DNA of 51,049 bases from an uncultured delta proteobacterium (GTDB lineage: Bacteria > Myxococcota_A > Polyangia > Polyangiales > Polyangiaceae): positions 1-51,049 of the forward strand of contig CAITIQ010000501.1 of NCBI GenBank assembly GCA_903892415.1, written 5' to 3'. Shown here piece after piece: positions 35,668 through 44,220 of the stretch. Numbering within the stretch: position 1 is the first letter of the stretch; each line of letters begins with the position of its first letter. A program made the position numbers and the translations under genes. The notes under the pieces were generated by a model, which was given only the letters and a program-made list of their open reading frames with translations, was not told where the DNA came from and did not search any database.

Positions 35668-37659
35668 ATGAATACGCTCGAAGCGTCGCGTCGCGACCAA
35701 GCTGTTGCCACGATCCGCATGCTCGCCGTCGACGGTGTCGAGAAGGCGAACTCGGGCCATCCGGGAACCCCGATGGCCCTCGCTCAGATCTGTCTCGAGG
35801 TTTGGCTGCGCCACCTTCGTTACGATCCGCAGCAGCCGGCGTGGCCGGACCGTGATCGCTTCGTGCTCTCGTGCGGGCACGCGTCGATGTTGCTCTATTC
35901 GATGCTCCACCTCTCCGGCTACGAGCTCACGCTCGACGACCTGAAGGCCTTCCGCCAATGGGGCTCGAAGACGCCGGGCCACCCCGAGATCGGCATCACC
36001 CCGGGCGTCGAGACCACCACCGGCCCGCTCGGACAAGGCATCTCGAACGCTGTCGGTATGGCGCTCGGGCTGAAGATGCGAGCTGCCAAGCTGGGCAAGC
36101 CCGAGCTCGTGGGCGCGCGCATCTTCGGCATTTGTTCGGATGGTGACCTGATGGAGGGCATCAGCGGTGAGGCCTCGAGCATCGCTGGGCACCTCGGCCT
36201 CGACAACTTGGTGTTCTTCTACGACGACAACAAGATCACGATCGACGGCAGCACCGATCTCTCCTTCAGCGAGAACGTGGCGCAGCGTTATGAGGCCTAC
36301 GGTTGGAAGGTTTGGTCGATCGACGGTCACGATCACGCGGCCATCGCCAAGGCGCTCGATGAAGCTGTGGCCCACCGCGGTCAGCCCAAGTTGATCGTCG
36401 CGCGCACCGTGATCGGTATCGGGGCTCCCACCAAAGCTGGGTCGCACAAGGCGCACGGCGAGCCGCTCGGTGCGGCTGAGATCAAGGGCGCAAAGGAGCG
36501 TCTGGGCGTGCCTGCCGATCAGACGTTCTACGTGCCGGAGGAGGTTCGGACGTTGTTCGCCGAGCGCGCTGCTGAGGGCGTGAAAACCCGCGAGGCGTGG
36601 GAGGCGTTGGTCAAGGAAGAGAAGGCGAAGAGCGCCGATTTGGCCAAGCTGTTCGACGAGTCGCTTTCGACGGCGGTGCCGAGCAACATCCTCGAGGAGC
36701 TGGTGAAGGCTGCGCCGCGCAAAGAGGTGGCGACGCGTGTGAGTTCCGGCTTGATCGAGCAGCGGGTGGCAGCGCTGGTGCCATCGCTGGTGGGCGGTTC
36801 GGCTGATCTCAATCCGTCGACCAAGACGATGATCGAAGGCTCGCCCGCGGTGCAGCGCGGCTCGTATGCAGGCCGCAACATTCACTTCGGCATTCGCGAG
36901 CACGCGATGGGCGCGGTGGTGAATGGGCTGGCCATGACCGAAGGCTTCATTCCCTTTGGTGCGACCTTCCTGGTGTTCTCCGACTACATGCGGCCGACCA
37001 TCCGCATCGCAGCGCTCTCGCACTTGCAGAGCCTGTTCATCTTCACGCACGACAGCCTCTATCTCGGAGAAGATGGTCCGACCCATCAGCCGGTGGAACA
37101 GCTGTGGGCCCTGCGGTTGATCCCTAACGTCGACGTGGTGCGACCGGCCGATGATCTCGAGTGCGCCGGCGCCTGGGCGCATGCACTGCTTCGGACCAAA
37201 GGGCCCACGGTGTTTGCGCTCACCCGTCAGAACTTGCCGGCGTTGCCGCGGCCGAGCGGCTTCAAGAATGAGGACATGCTCAAGGGCGGCTATGTGATCC
37301 ACGAGGCGGAAAACCCGCGCGCGGTGCTAATTGCAACGGGCGCCGAGGTCTCCTTGGCGGTGGCGGCAGCCAAGCTGCTCGCGACGCAAGGCGTGGCTGT
37401 GCGCGTGGTTTCGATGCTCTGCTTCGAGCAGTTCAAGCGCCAAGACGCGGCCTACCAAGAGAGCGTGTTGCCGCAGGGCCTCACTCGCGTGGTGGTTGAG
37501 CTTGGCGTCACGCTGCCTTGGCAGCAGCTCGCTGGCCCGAGCGGCCTCGTGGTCGGGCATGACGGCTTCGGTTTCTCGGCGCCCGCACCGGTGATCGCCA
37601 AGCACCTCGGCTTCACGCCGGAAGCGCTCGCCGAGCGCGTAACCAAGCACCTCGGCTGA
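35668..37659 (+). CDS. tkt: Transketolase
   Basis: 663 residues. Thiamine-diphosphate enzyme of the pentose phosphate pathway. Motifs: ANSGHPGTPMALA at the N-terminus, GPLGQGISNAVGMALG, thiamine-binding GDGDLMEG-type (CSDGDLMEGISGEASS), NKITIDGSTD, then the central pyrimidine-binding domain (GIREHAMGAVVNG, GDSLYLGEDGPTHQPVEQL) and the C-terminal transketolase domain. Full-length. ATG 35668 is preferred over a TTG at 35623; no strong SD is seen for either. A hairpin follows the stop. Confidence 0.96.
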   Translation: MNTLEASRRDQAVATIRMLAVDGVEKANSGHPGTPMALAQICLEVWLRHLRYDPQQPAWPDRDRFVLSCGHASMLLYSMLHLSGYELTLDDLKAFRQWGSKTPGHPEIGITPGVETTTGPLGQGISNAVGMALGLKMRAAKLGKPELVGARIFGICSDGDLMEGISGEASSIAGHLGLDNLVFFYDDNKITIDGSTDLSFSENVAQRYEAYGWKVWSIDGHDHAAIAKALDEAVAHRGQPKLIVARTVIGIGAPTKAGSHKAHGEPLGAAEIKGAKERLGVPADQTFYVPEEVRTLFAERAAEGVKTREAWEALVKEEKAKSADLAKLFDESLSTAVPSNILEELVKAAPRKEVATRVSSGLIEQRVAALVPSLVGGSADLNPSTKTMIEGSPAVQRGSYAGRNIHFGIREHAMGAVVNGLAMTEGFIPFGATFLVFSDYMRPTIRIAALSHLQSLFIFTHDSLYLGEDGPTHQPVEQLWALRLIPNVDVVRPADDLECAGAWAHALLRTKGPTVFALTRQNLPALPRPSGFKNEDMLKGGYVIHEAENPRAVLIATGAEVSLAVAAAKLLATQGVAVRVVSMLCFEQFKRQDAAYQESVLPQGLTRVVVELGVTLPWQQLAGPSGLVVGHDGFGFSAPAPVIAKHLGFTPEALAERVTKHLG

Positions 37660-37685
37660 TCGGCGGCTCGGCGCTGAAGGTGGCA

Positions 37686-37708
37686 GCGCCCCTCTCCGCG
37701 AGGGGCGC
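37686..37708. terminator. GC-rich hairpin between tkt and yjbQ
   Basis: GCGCCCCTC (37686-37694) and GAGGGGCGC (37700-37708) form a perfect nine-base-pair stem with a five-base loop, 26 bases after the tkt stop and 12 bases after the convergent yjbQ stop. There is little T-run on either side, so it may act as a bidirectional terminator or an mRNA-protecting stem. Confidence 0.6.
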
Positions 37709-37720
37709 CAGCTCTTCGAT

Positions 37721-38137
37721 TCAGATCACGGTGATGGCGAGCGTACGCACGTGGGGGGCCGTGCGGTGCTCCCATAGATAAACGGCCTGCCAGCTGCCCA
37801 GCGCTAGTTTGCCTTGATCGATCGGGACCGACTCGCTGGTGCGGGTCAGCACCGCGCGTACGTGAGCGGGCATGTCGTCGGGGCCTTCGGCGTCGTGCTC
37901 CCAGGGGCCAAAGCTCGGACGCTCGGGCGCGACGTGGTCCATGAAGCGCTGAAGATCACGCAGCACCGCTGGATCGGCGTTCTCCTGAATCACGAGGCTC
38001 GCCGAGGTGTGGCGCACGAAGACGTGACACAGCCCGTCCACGACGCCGGAGCGCGCGACGATCTCAGCGATGCGCGAGGTAACGTCGTACAGGCCCCGAC
38101 CCTTGGTTTCGACTTCGATCGTTCTTCGACGTTTCAC
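37721..38137 (-). CDS. YjbQ family protein (UPF0047)
   Basis: 138 residues, the normal size. Signature HVFVRHTSASLVIQENADP and the LGSWQAVYLWEHR end are diagnostic of the YjbQ/UPF0047 family, which forms trimers with a conserved His/Asp/Glu cluster and has weak thiamine-phosphate synthase activity in some members. The physiological role is unsettled. Start is GTG 38137. It is transcribed after the thioesterase gene on the same strand and converges on tkt. Confidence 0.9.
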   Translation of the reverse strand: MKRRRTIEVETKGRGLYDVTSRIAEIVARSGVVDGLCHVFVRHTSASLVIQENADPAVLRDLQRFMDHVAPERPSFGPWEHDAEGPDDMPAHVRAVLTRTSESVPIDQGKLALGSWQAVYLWEHRTAPHVRTLAITVI

Positions 38138-38182
38138 TGGGCTCCGTTCACTGCGGCTTATGTCACGGCAGCCGCGTGGAGC

Positions 38183-38689
38183 CTACGATGTCGAACGCAG
38201 CGAGCGATTCGTCGTCAGCCACTCTTCCCAGGCAGCGAAATCACCGCCTAGTTGCTCGGCCAGCGCGTTGCGTGCGGCGTCGGGCAGCGGCACGAAGGTC
38301 CCCGACGCGCTGGCGAGGAGCTCGCCGGATTCGGCGTTGATCAGCGTGCCCGACATCTCCATCAAGCGCCGGTGGTTGCGGTCGAGCTTGGCCTCGGCGC
38401 GCAAACGAACGCCGATCGGCGCGGGTTTGGTGAAGCGCACCTCGAGCTTGGCTGTCTGCACCCAGCGGTCATGAAGAAAGGCGACCCGGCCGATGGTCTC
38501 ATCCAGGACCGAGGAAATGATGCCGCCGTGCAAAACCGAGGGCCAGCTTTGCAGATCCTCGCTGGCGGTGAGCTCGGTCCACACACGCTCGCCGTCGTCG
38601 AAGAAGACCGCACCGAGCCCGCGTGGGTTCTGGGTGCCACAAATGAAGCAGAGCGCGGAGCCGGGCTGGCGTCGGGGTTGCACGATCAC
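38183..38689 (-). CDS. PaaI-family hot-dog thioesterase
   Basis: 168 residues. The N-terminal CFICGTQNPRGLG motif and the central HGGIISSVLDETIG helix (the hot-dog helix with the Asp/Glu acid) place it in the PaaI/YigI acyl-CoA thioesterase superfamily. Start GTG 38689 overlaps the stop of the ABC ATPase gene (GTGA), so it is coupled to it. Substrate cannot be told from sequence. Confidence 0.85.
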   Translation of the reverse strand: MIVQPRRQPGSALCFICGTQNPRGLGAVFFDDGERVWTELTASEDLQSWPSVLHGGIISSVLDETIGRVAFLHDRWVQTAKLEVRFTKPAPIGVRLRAEAKLDRNHRRLMEMSGTLINAESGELLASASGTFVPLPDAARNALAEQLGGDFAAWEEWLTTNRSLRSTS

Positions 38690-39525
38690 ATCGCCTTGTA
38701 TTTGATGGTTGCAGACTCGTCGTGAGCGCCGTCTACGCGGCTGATCTGTTTTGGATCGACGCCACTGGCGGCGATGAAGGCCCGCGCGGCTTCCACGCTG
38801 CCGTAGGCCAACTCATCGGGCTTGCCGCTGGCGATCACCAGGCCTTGCACCAAAAGGTAGGCGGTGTGCGCGATGCGGAAAGTGCTGGTCATGTCGTGGC
38901 TGATCACGACGCTAGTCACATTGAAGCGATCGCGCGTCTCCTCGATCAGGTCGTCGACCATGCGCGAGGTGATTGGATCGAGCCCGCTGGTCGGCTCGTC
39001 ATAGATCAGAATTTGGGGCTCGAGCATGAGCGCCCGCGCGAGCCCAACACGCTTGCGCTGACCACCCGACAGCTCACTCGGCATGCGGTTCTCTTTGCCC
39101 TCGAGCCCGAGCAGCTTGAGGATGTCCATGACCTTTTCGCGGATGCGGCGAGCGGGCCAGCTCTTGCGATGCTCACGCAAGGGAAAGGCCACGTTGTCAA
39201 AGATGTTGAGAGAGTCGAGCAGCGCCGCGTACTGAAACACCATGCCGAACTTCTGCCGTACGCGGTTCAACTCGAGTTCACCCATCGGCGCGATGTCCTC
39301 GTTGTCGACCCAAATGTGCCCGGTGCTGGGCTTTTCCAGCGCGATCAGCATGCGCAGCAGCGTGGTTTTTCCGGCGCCGGAGCCGCCGATGATGACCGCT
39401 GTTTTTTTGCGTTTGAGGTGAAGGCTGATGCCCTTGAGCACGTGCGTAGAGCCGAAGCTCTTGGTGACCCGGTCGACGAAGATGTGGTCATCCTCTTCTT
39501 GGCCCGGGGGTTTTGCGGCTGTCAC
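38686..39525 (-). CDS. MlaF-like ABC transporter ATPase
   Basis: 279 residues from GTG 39525; TTG 39561 is also in frame. A complete ATPase: Walker A GGSGAGKTT, Q-loop MVFQYAALLDSLNIFDN, signature LSGGQRKR, Walker B ILIYDEPTSGLDP, and H-loop SHDM. The AALLDSLNIFDNVAFPLRE segment and overall length are typical of MlaF, the ATPase of the phospholipid-transport Mla system. No MlaE permease or MlaD substrate-binding protein is adjacent, so the partners are elsewhere. It is coupled to a PaaI-type thioesterase. Confidence 0.85.
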   Translation of the reverse strand: MTAAKPPGQEEDDHIFVDRVTKSFGSTHVLKGISLHLKRKKTAVIIGGSGAGKTTLLRMLIALEKPSTGHIWVDNEDIAPMGELELNRVRQKFGMVFQYAALLDSLNIFDNVAFPLREHRKSWPARRIREKVMDILKLLGLEGKENRMPSELSGGQRKRVGLARALMLEPQILIYDEPTSGLDPITSRMVDDLIEETRDRFNVTSVVISHDMTSTFRIAHTAYLLVQGLVIASGKPDELAYGSVEAARAFIAASGVDPKQISRVDGAHDESATIKYKAM

Positions 39526-39636
39526 TCCAAGGGTTGTACCGGACCGTTTGCCGCGAACCAAGCTCGACCCGGTCAGAAGTAGCGCGAGGTAGGGGAGCTG
39601 GCCTATCTTGCGTGCAACGTGGACGAAGGTGGCAGC

Positions 39637-40695
39637 ATGAGGGGCAGGCGCGAGGTGATGGCGGCGTTACTACGCGCGCGTTGGCGCGAGTCATGCACGT
39701 GGCAGCGGCCAGTGCTTCCCATCGATCGAACCCTGCGTTGCCTCTTCGCGTCGCTGACTCTGATGCTCGCCGTGACGCAAGCCTCCGCGGCCCAGGCCCA
39801 GGACGCCGCTGGAGCGGGCGTGTTGTTTACCGATGCCAAAGCGCTGGCCGATGCAGGGGACTACGCCGCCGCCTGCCCGAAGTTCCAGGCCAGCCTCGAT
39901 CTCGACCCCTCGCTGGGCACGCGGCTCAATCTGGCCAATTGTCTTCAGGAAGTCGGAAAGTACGGCTCGGCCAAAACCCAGTGGGAGCTTGCTGCCAAAG
40001 AGGCCAAGGCACGCGAAGACGAGCGGGTGCCGTACATCGAGGAGCAGCTGGCGCTGGTGTCGCCCAAGGTGCCGACGCTGGTTGTGGAGGTCGTCCAAGG
40101 CCCGGAGGTTCTCACGGTGCACTTGGCCGGGAGCGAGCTCGCCTCGAGCAAGTGGGGCCTGCCGATCGATCTCGATCCGGGCGAGGTGGTGATCGAAGTG
40201 CTGCGCGACGCTCAGCTGCTGGAGACCAAGTCGGTCAAGCTCGTGGAGGGCAAAGCCGAACGGCTCGCGCTCGATTTGGCCGCGATCGCGAAGGCGCATC
40301 CTTTGCCGAAGAAGAAGGTCGTGGAGCCTGTGGACCCAACGCAGCGCATCGCGGGCATCGTGGTGATGTCGGTGGGCTTCGCGGGGATTGCTGCGTTCGG
40401 CGTGCTCGAGGCGGCGGCCTTGGGCATTCGTTCGAGCGCCAATGACGCTGACCAATGTTATTCGGGCGGTGAAGGCGCGGCCGTGTGCTCGCCGGAGGGC
40501 TTCGACAAGATTCAGCTGGCCGGCGATCTTGCGGAAGTGGGTCAGTGGGTTGGGGTTGGTGGCGTTGGCGTTGCTGCGATTGGCCTTACGGTGTTGCTCA
40601 CCGCGCCGAGCGACGCTCCTCCCGACAGTCAGAGCTACGTCGTTCCGGTGCTGAGTCCGAGCTTTGCTGGGCTGGCTTGGGGAGGGACGTTCTGA
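39637..40695 (+). CDS. TPR-like exported membrane protein, first gene of the VWA/Cys-rich operon
   Basis: 352 residues from ATG 39637 (AAGGTGG upstream). After an N-terminal signal-type helix comes a TPR pair (ALADAGDYAAACPKFQASLDLDPSLGTRLNLANC), a beta segment resembling PEGA-type folds (TLVVEVVQGPEVLTVHLAG), a charged linker, and two TM helices near the C-terminus (GIVVMSVGFAGIAAFGVLEA and VGVGGVGVAAIGLTVLL). This arrangement is common in uncharacterised Polyangiales envelope proteins. Its stop overlaps the next start as TGATG, so it is coupled to the lipoprotein genes. Function unknown. Confidence 0.65.
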   Translation: MRGRREVMAALLRARWRESCTWQRPVLPIDRTLRCLFASLTLMLAVTQASAAQAQDAAGAGVLFTDAKALADAGDYAAACPKFQASLDLDPSLGTRLNLANCLQEVGKYGSAKTQWELAAKEAKAREDERVPYIEEQLALVSPKVPTLVVEVVQGPEVLTVHLAGSELASSKWGLPIDLDPGEVVIEVLRDAQLLETKSVKLVEGKAERLALDLAAIAKAHPLPKKKVVEPVDPTQRIAGIVVMSVGFAGIAAFGVLEAAALGIRSSANDADQCYSGGEGAAVCSPEGFDKIQLAGDLAEVGQWVGVGGVGVAAIGLTVLLTAPSDAPPDSQSYVVPVLSPSFAGLAWGGTF

Positions 40696-41330
40696 TGCTG
40701 TGGCCACGTTGGTGCCTCGCCCTGGGCGCGGTCATGGGCGTGAGCTCCTGCCAGGTGGTTTTGGGCATTGACGGTGCCGTTTCCGGCTACGACGACCTCA
40801 GCTTTTGCAGCTGCCCGCAGCTTGAGCTGCAGGACAATCTATTGCCGACTTCGGAGAAGTTTACGGCGCGCTGTGACGCGGCGATCGACCTTGCGACCAA
40901 GCCGCAGTTCGACGACTTCATCGCGCAGGATTGCAACGTTTGTCCGGTCACACTGAGTGAACTTGGGACCTGCTACGCGACGCTAACAGGCGCGGCTGGA
41001 GTTGGAGAGCCGTGCACCGCACACGCAGACTGTCGCTCGATGGTTTGTTGCGCCACCGGGGTTGCTGGTGTTTTTCAAGACAGTGGGACCTGCTGCGACG
41101 AGTGCAGCGGCTGTCTCTCGCTAGGCGGGGTGGGGGAGCCCAGTGAGGTCTGCGTGGATCTCCCCCAGCGGCTAGCGACCGAGAGTTGTTCGAACATGTG
41201 TGAAGAGATTTGCGATACGTCGAAGACATTGGGGGGGCTGAGAAATTGCGCTCTCTGCCTCAACGACAACTGTTCGGACAGCTGTTCCCGCTGGAAAGAT
41301 CGGCCCATTGAAGATGCCCCCGACAACTGA
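40695..41330 (+). CDS. Cysteine-rich lipoprotein, small
   Basis: 211 residues. Lipobox GVSSC. The mature protein has more than 20 cysteines, in CSCPQLE, CNVCP, CTAHADCRSMVCC and CCDECSGC segments. The central CTAHADCRSMVCC resembles the repeat units of the two larger lipoproteins downstream. It overlaps its upstream neighbour by TGATG and the next gene by 17 bases. Likely anchored in the envelope and heavily disulfide-bonded; function unknown. Confidence 0.65.
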   Translation: MLWPRWCLALGAVMGVSSCQVVLGIDGAVSGYDDLSFCSCPQLELQDNLLPTSEKFTARCDAAIDLATKPQFDDFIAQDCNVCPVTLSELGTCYATLTGAAGVGEPCTAHADCRSMVCCATGVAGVFQDSGTCCDECSGCLSLGGVGEPSEVCVDLPQRLATESCSNMCEEICDTSKTLGGLRNCALCLNDNCSDSCSRWKDRPIEDAPDN

Positions 41331-42531
41331 GTCCGAGTTGTGCCGCAATGGCGCGGGGCCGCTGGGCCGGAGCCTGGCTTGGCTGGCGTTGCTCGTGCTC
41401 GCCAGCGCCCAAGGGGCCTCTTGTCGCGACGTGATCGAGGGCGAAAACCTCAACGCTCCGCAGACGCTGTGCACCCAGCTCAACGACTGCTTCGGTGAGG
41501 GCGACCCGAGCATTCCGACCTGCGACGACTTGGCCGACCGACAGCAAGAAGCGATGGAGGAGGAGCGCGCTGAAGGGCTGGCCAACTTCGAGAGCTCCGG
41601 CTGTCTCGAAAACAACTGCGGCCGCGCGCGGGCTTGCTTGGACCTACCGGGCTTCTGCATGCCGCAAGCCGCAAGCTGCACACGTGACATCGATTGTTGC
41701 AGGTGGTCGACCGGTTTCAGCAAGTGCGGTGCGAGTGAGGACGGGACACGTTCGTGTTGCAGCAACTCGGGCGTCGAGTGCCAAGCCGACAGCGACTGTT
41801 GCGGCTCGGAGCAGTGCCTAGAGCTGGTCCCCAACCTCAAAACCTGCGGCGGAGTGAAGTGTAACCCAGCCGGTGAAGGCTGCGAAAGCTCGGCGCAGTG
41901 CTGCGGGGAGCTGAACTGCTTCCAGGGCCAGTGCCAGGTGAAGGACTGCATCGATCAAGATGGGCCATGCAAAGGCGATGCGGATTGCTGCACGCAAACC
42001 GTGCCTGGGGAGATGGGCCCGATCGAGATCCCACTGTTCTGTGTTGAAGGTCGATGCGGACCGAAGGAGGACAAGTGTTACGACGAGACCTCGGCTTGCG
42101 ACGAAGCCAAACCTTGTTGCGATGAAGCCGCGACCTGTCAGCTCGCCGCCGAGGGCCTCTCTCGTTGCAGCACCTGTACGGGGGCCGGAGCGGGCGTTGA
42201 TTGCTCGCAGGACAGCGACTGTTGCTCGGACTTTTGCGTCGCGATCGGTGAGCAGTTGGCCTGTGCGAAGCCACAATGCGCGCCGGTTGGGGGGCCTTGT
42301 GATTTCCCCACCGACTGCTGTACCGGCGTGTGCGACGCGAGTTCCGGCATGTGTGCGGATGCCTTTTGTGTCGCGACCCAGTGCCATGACGCCTGTGAGG
42401 TCGGTCCGCCGCTGCAGGCTTGCGGGTTTGGCGAGGAGGACGTGGTTGCTGTGATTCCCGGTTGCAGTTGTTACTGGGCTGTTGAGTGCGTGGCCGAATA
42501 CGAAGCGACCTTTCCGGGAGCGTGTAACTGA
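41314..42531 (+). CDS. Cysteine-rich lipoprotein A of a duplicated two-gene module
   Basis: 405 residues from ATG 41314. Lipobox AQGASC, directly followed by RDV. The N-terminal domain (LCTQLNDCF...CLDLPGFC) precedes about eight units of the C-x-S-D-x-D-C-C-x-x-x-x-C type, which resemble knottin/Dickkopf-like repeats. It is closely similar across its length to the 44192 protein, including CRDV at the mature N-terminus, CLDLP(G/A)FC and CGGV(K/L)C. The stop (TGA, 42529-42531) abuts a possible start of the next gene. An extracellular adhesive or enzyme-scaffold role is inference. Confidence 0.7.
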   Translation: MPPTTESELCRNGAGPLGRSLAWLALLVLASAQGASCRDVIEGENLNAPQTLCTQLNDCFGEGDPSIPTCDDLADRQQEAMEEERAEGLANFESSGCLENNCGRARACLDLPGFCMPQAASCTRDIDCCRWSTGFSKCGASEDGTRSCCSNSGVECQADSDCCGSEQCLELVPNLKTCGGVKCNPAGEGCESSAQCCGELNCFQGQCQVKDCIDQDGPCKGDADCCTQTVPGEMGPIEIPLFCVEGRCGPKEDKCYDETSACDEAKPCCDEAATCQLAAEGLSRCSTCTGAGAGVDCSQDSDCCSDFCVAIGEQLACAKPQCAPVGGPCDFPTDCCTGVCDASSGMCADAFCVATQCHDACEVGPPLQACGFGEEDVVAVIPGCSCYWAVECVAEYEATFPGACN

Positions 42532-42659
42532 TGAACCCTCGCCTACATCGACGCACGGGCAGCTTTGTCGCGTGTGCCGCCTGTGCCATCGCGAAGAACG
42601 CTGAAGTCGCCGGGAATCTTGCGGTCGCGCTTAGGCGCGCGGATTGCAGGACGGGGGGC

Positions 42660-44204
42660 ATGCGTTGCTTTGTGCCTGCCTTCGTTGGGTTGCTGAACGC
42701 GGGCTGTTCGAACGCGGAACTCTTGGAACCCCCTCCGACCGGCGAGGGAGGTGGCGAATCCGTGTTGAGCGGTTCTGGCGGGAGCACCAATGCGGGGGCG
42801 GGCGGTTTCGGCGGGGGAATCGTGCCATCGGATGGGGGGGAAGGTCCTCGCGGGGCGGGGGGTGGTGGGGCCTTGCAATGCGCCGACCTCCCCGACACGG
42901 TTGTCGAGCTGAGCCCGGAACAGTCTCGGGACTTGGCTGCCGGCCAATTCAGCGTGGCGATGGTCGCGAGTGGCTGGTTGCCGCCGCCCAAGACGTTGGG
43001 CTTCTCGCAAGTACGCGACTATCTACACGACCTCGCTAACGTCGACGTTGGGACCGACGAGAATCCCGTCTCGTTCGCCTTTGTCAGCGTGCAAAATGCG
43101 CCCGGGCTCTACCAACTGAGTGCTCGCTCGGTCGGTCGAGCGGCGAGCGAGACCAAGGCCAACCTTGTCGTGTTGCTGGATGTATCGCCCAGCACGGCGG
43201 CTGTCTCCGAGGGACGGGACGCTGTATTGAACTCGCTGGCGGACGGTGTGGATGCCCACCAGGGATACACCTTCTCGCTCGCCTCGTTTGCTGGGACCAC
43301 CGAGCTGATTGTGGACCGTGCTCCATCCGGCGAGGCGCGCGCTGCCCTCGATCTCGAGCGGACTCGCCTGGCCTACCTCGAAGGTGGTGACCTTCCTGGT
43401 GCGCTCAAGTCTGCTCAAGAGCTTCTAAAGGACAACGAGGGTGACGCCTTCCTCTTCTCCCACGTGCTGATTCTAACCGACGGTGGCTTGGTCCCGAGCG
43501 AGAACACGTTGGGTCAGGTCGAGGCGCTGGTGTCCAACTCCGGCGACGCGCGTGTGCATGTGTCCGTGGCGCAGCTTTCGACGGTGCCGCTGGGTACCGC
43601 CGCAACGCCGCTTGTGGCACCGACTGAGTTGCGCAGCGAGCTGCTCTCCGAGATCGCTCGCAGAGGTCGGGGGCTTGCCTTCTACTTTGATGGCACCTGC
43701 AACGGCTGCAGCTCGAGCAAGGTGGTGGACGCCTCCTTTGCGCGCTGGTTTGCTCCATTCGAACCAACCGAGAACTTTCAGTTCTTCCTGCCCGGCGCTC
43801 TAAGCTACGTGCCTAGCCAGGAACCGGGAGGAGATGCGCTAGCCGTCGGACTTGCGGGCCTTTCCTGGGAGCGGTCGATCCAGCTCAAGGATGAGTGCGC
43901 GGGTGATTTGAGTGGCCGGACGATTAAGGTCAGCCACGGCGATAGCACCCGCTCGGCGGTGCTAACCCAGTTCGGAAATGGGGTGGATTTGCTTGAAGAC
44001 CAACCGCGGATTCAAGCGGAGCGACGCCTCAAAGCGACAATCAATGTTATGCGTGGGCCCGCCGTCGACTACTGCGCTCAGATCAACACAGAGCTGCTGG
44101 CCATCGGGGCTCCGCTTCAATGCCAGGACACCGACTTTGACTGTCGCTACGTCGCGCTGGTCGAGGACTTCGTGTCGAAGGCGCAAGGTCTTTGTCCGAA
44201 CTAA
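42660..44204 (+). CDS. YfbK-like von Willebrand A lipoprotein A
   Basis: 514 residues from ATG 42660 (GGGGGG just before). An in-frame ATG at 42531 overlaps the previous stop and would add 43 residues; I prefer 42660 because it puts a short signal before the Cys (LLNAGC), though Asn at -3 is atypical. A Gly/Ser linker leads to ASGWLPPPKTLGFSQVRDYL, like the N-terminal domain of YfbK-type VWA proteins, then a VWA domain with MIDAS DVSPS and LILTDGG. The C-terminus has six cysteines. It is clearly homologous to the 45394 protein and alternates with cysteine-rich partners. Confidence 0.75.
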   Translation: MRCFVPAFVGLLNAGCSNAELLEPPPTGEGGGESVLSGSGGSTNAGAGGFGGGIVPSDGGEGPRGAGGGGALQCADLPDTVVELSPEQSRDLAAGQFSVAMVASGWLPPPKTLGFSQVRDYLHDLANVDVGTDENPVSFAFVSVQNAPGLYQLSARSVGRAASETKANLVVLLDVSPSTAAVSEGRDAVLNSLADGVDAHQGYTFSLASFAGTTELIVDRAPSGEARAALDLERTRLAYLEGGDLPGALKSAQELLKDNEGDAFLFSHVLILTDGGLVPSENTLGQVEALVSNSGDARVHVSVAQLSTVPLGTAATPLVAPTELRSELLSEIARRGRGLAFYFDGTCNGCSSSKVVDASFARWFAPFEPTENFQFFLPGALSYVPSQEPGGDALAVGLAGLSWERSIQLKDECAGDLSGRTIKVSHGDSTRSAVLTQFGNGVDLLEDQPRIQAERRLKATINVMRGPAVDYCAQINTELLAIGAPLQCQDTDFDCRYVALVEDFVSKAQGLCPN

Positions 44205-44220
44205 GGTCTTCGTCCGAACC
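44185..44220. repeat. 18-bp tandem duplication at a stop/start junction
   Basis: Two copies, AAGGTCTTTGTCCGAACT (44185-44202) and AAGGTCTTCGTCCGAACC (44203-44220), differ at two positions. The TAA stop of the VWA gene is formed at the junction (44202-44204), and the AAGG of copy 1 serves as the likely SD of the next gene's TTG start. The duplication thus created the present overlap of the two reading frames. Confidence 0.85.

Noticed and set aside
35641..37302. 553-codon minus-strand frame over transketolase
   Set aside because: Shadow of tkt; biased by GC at third positions.
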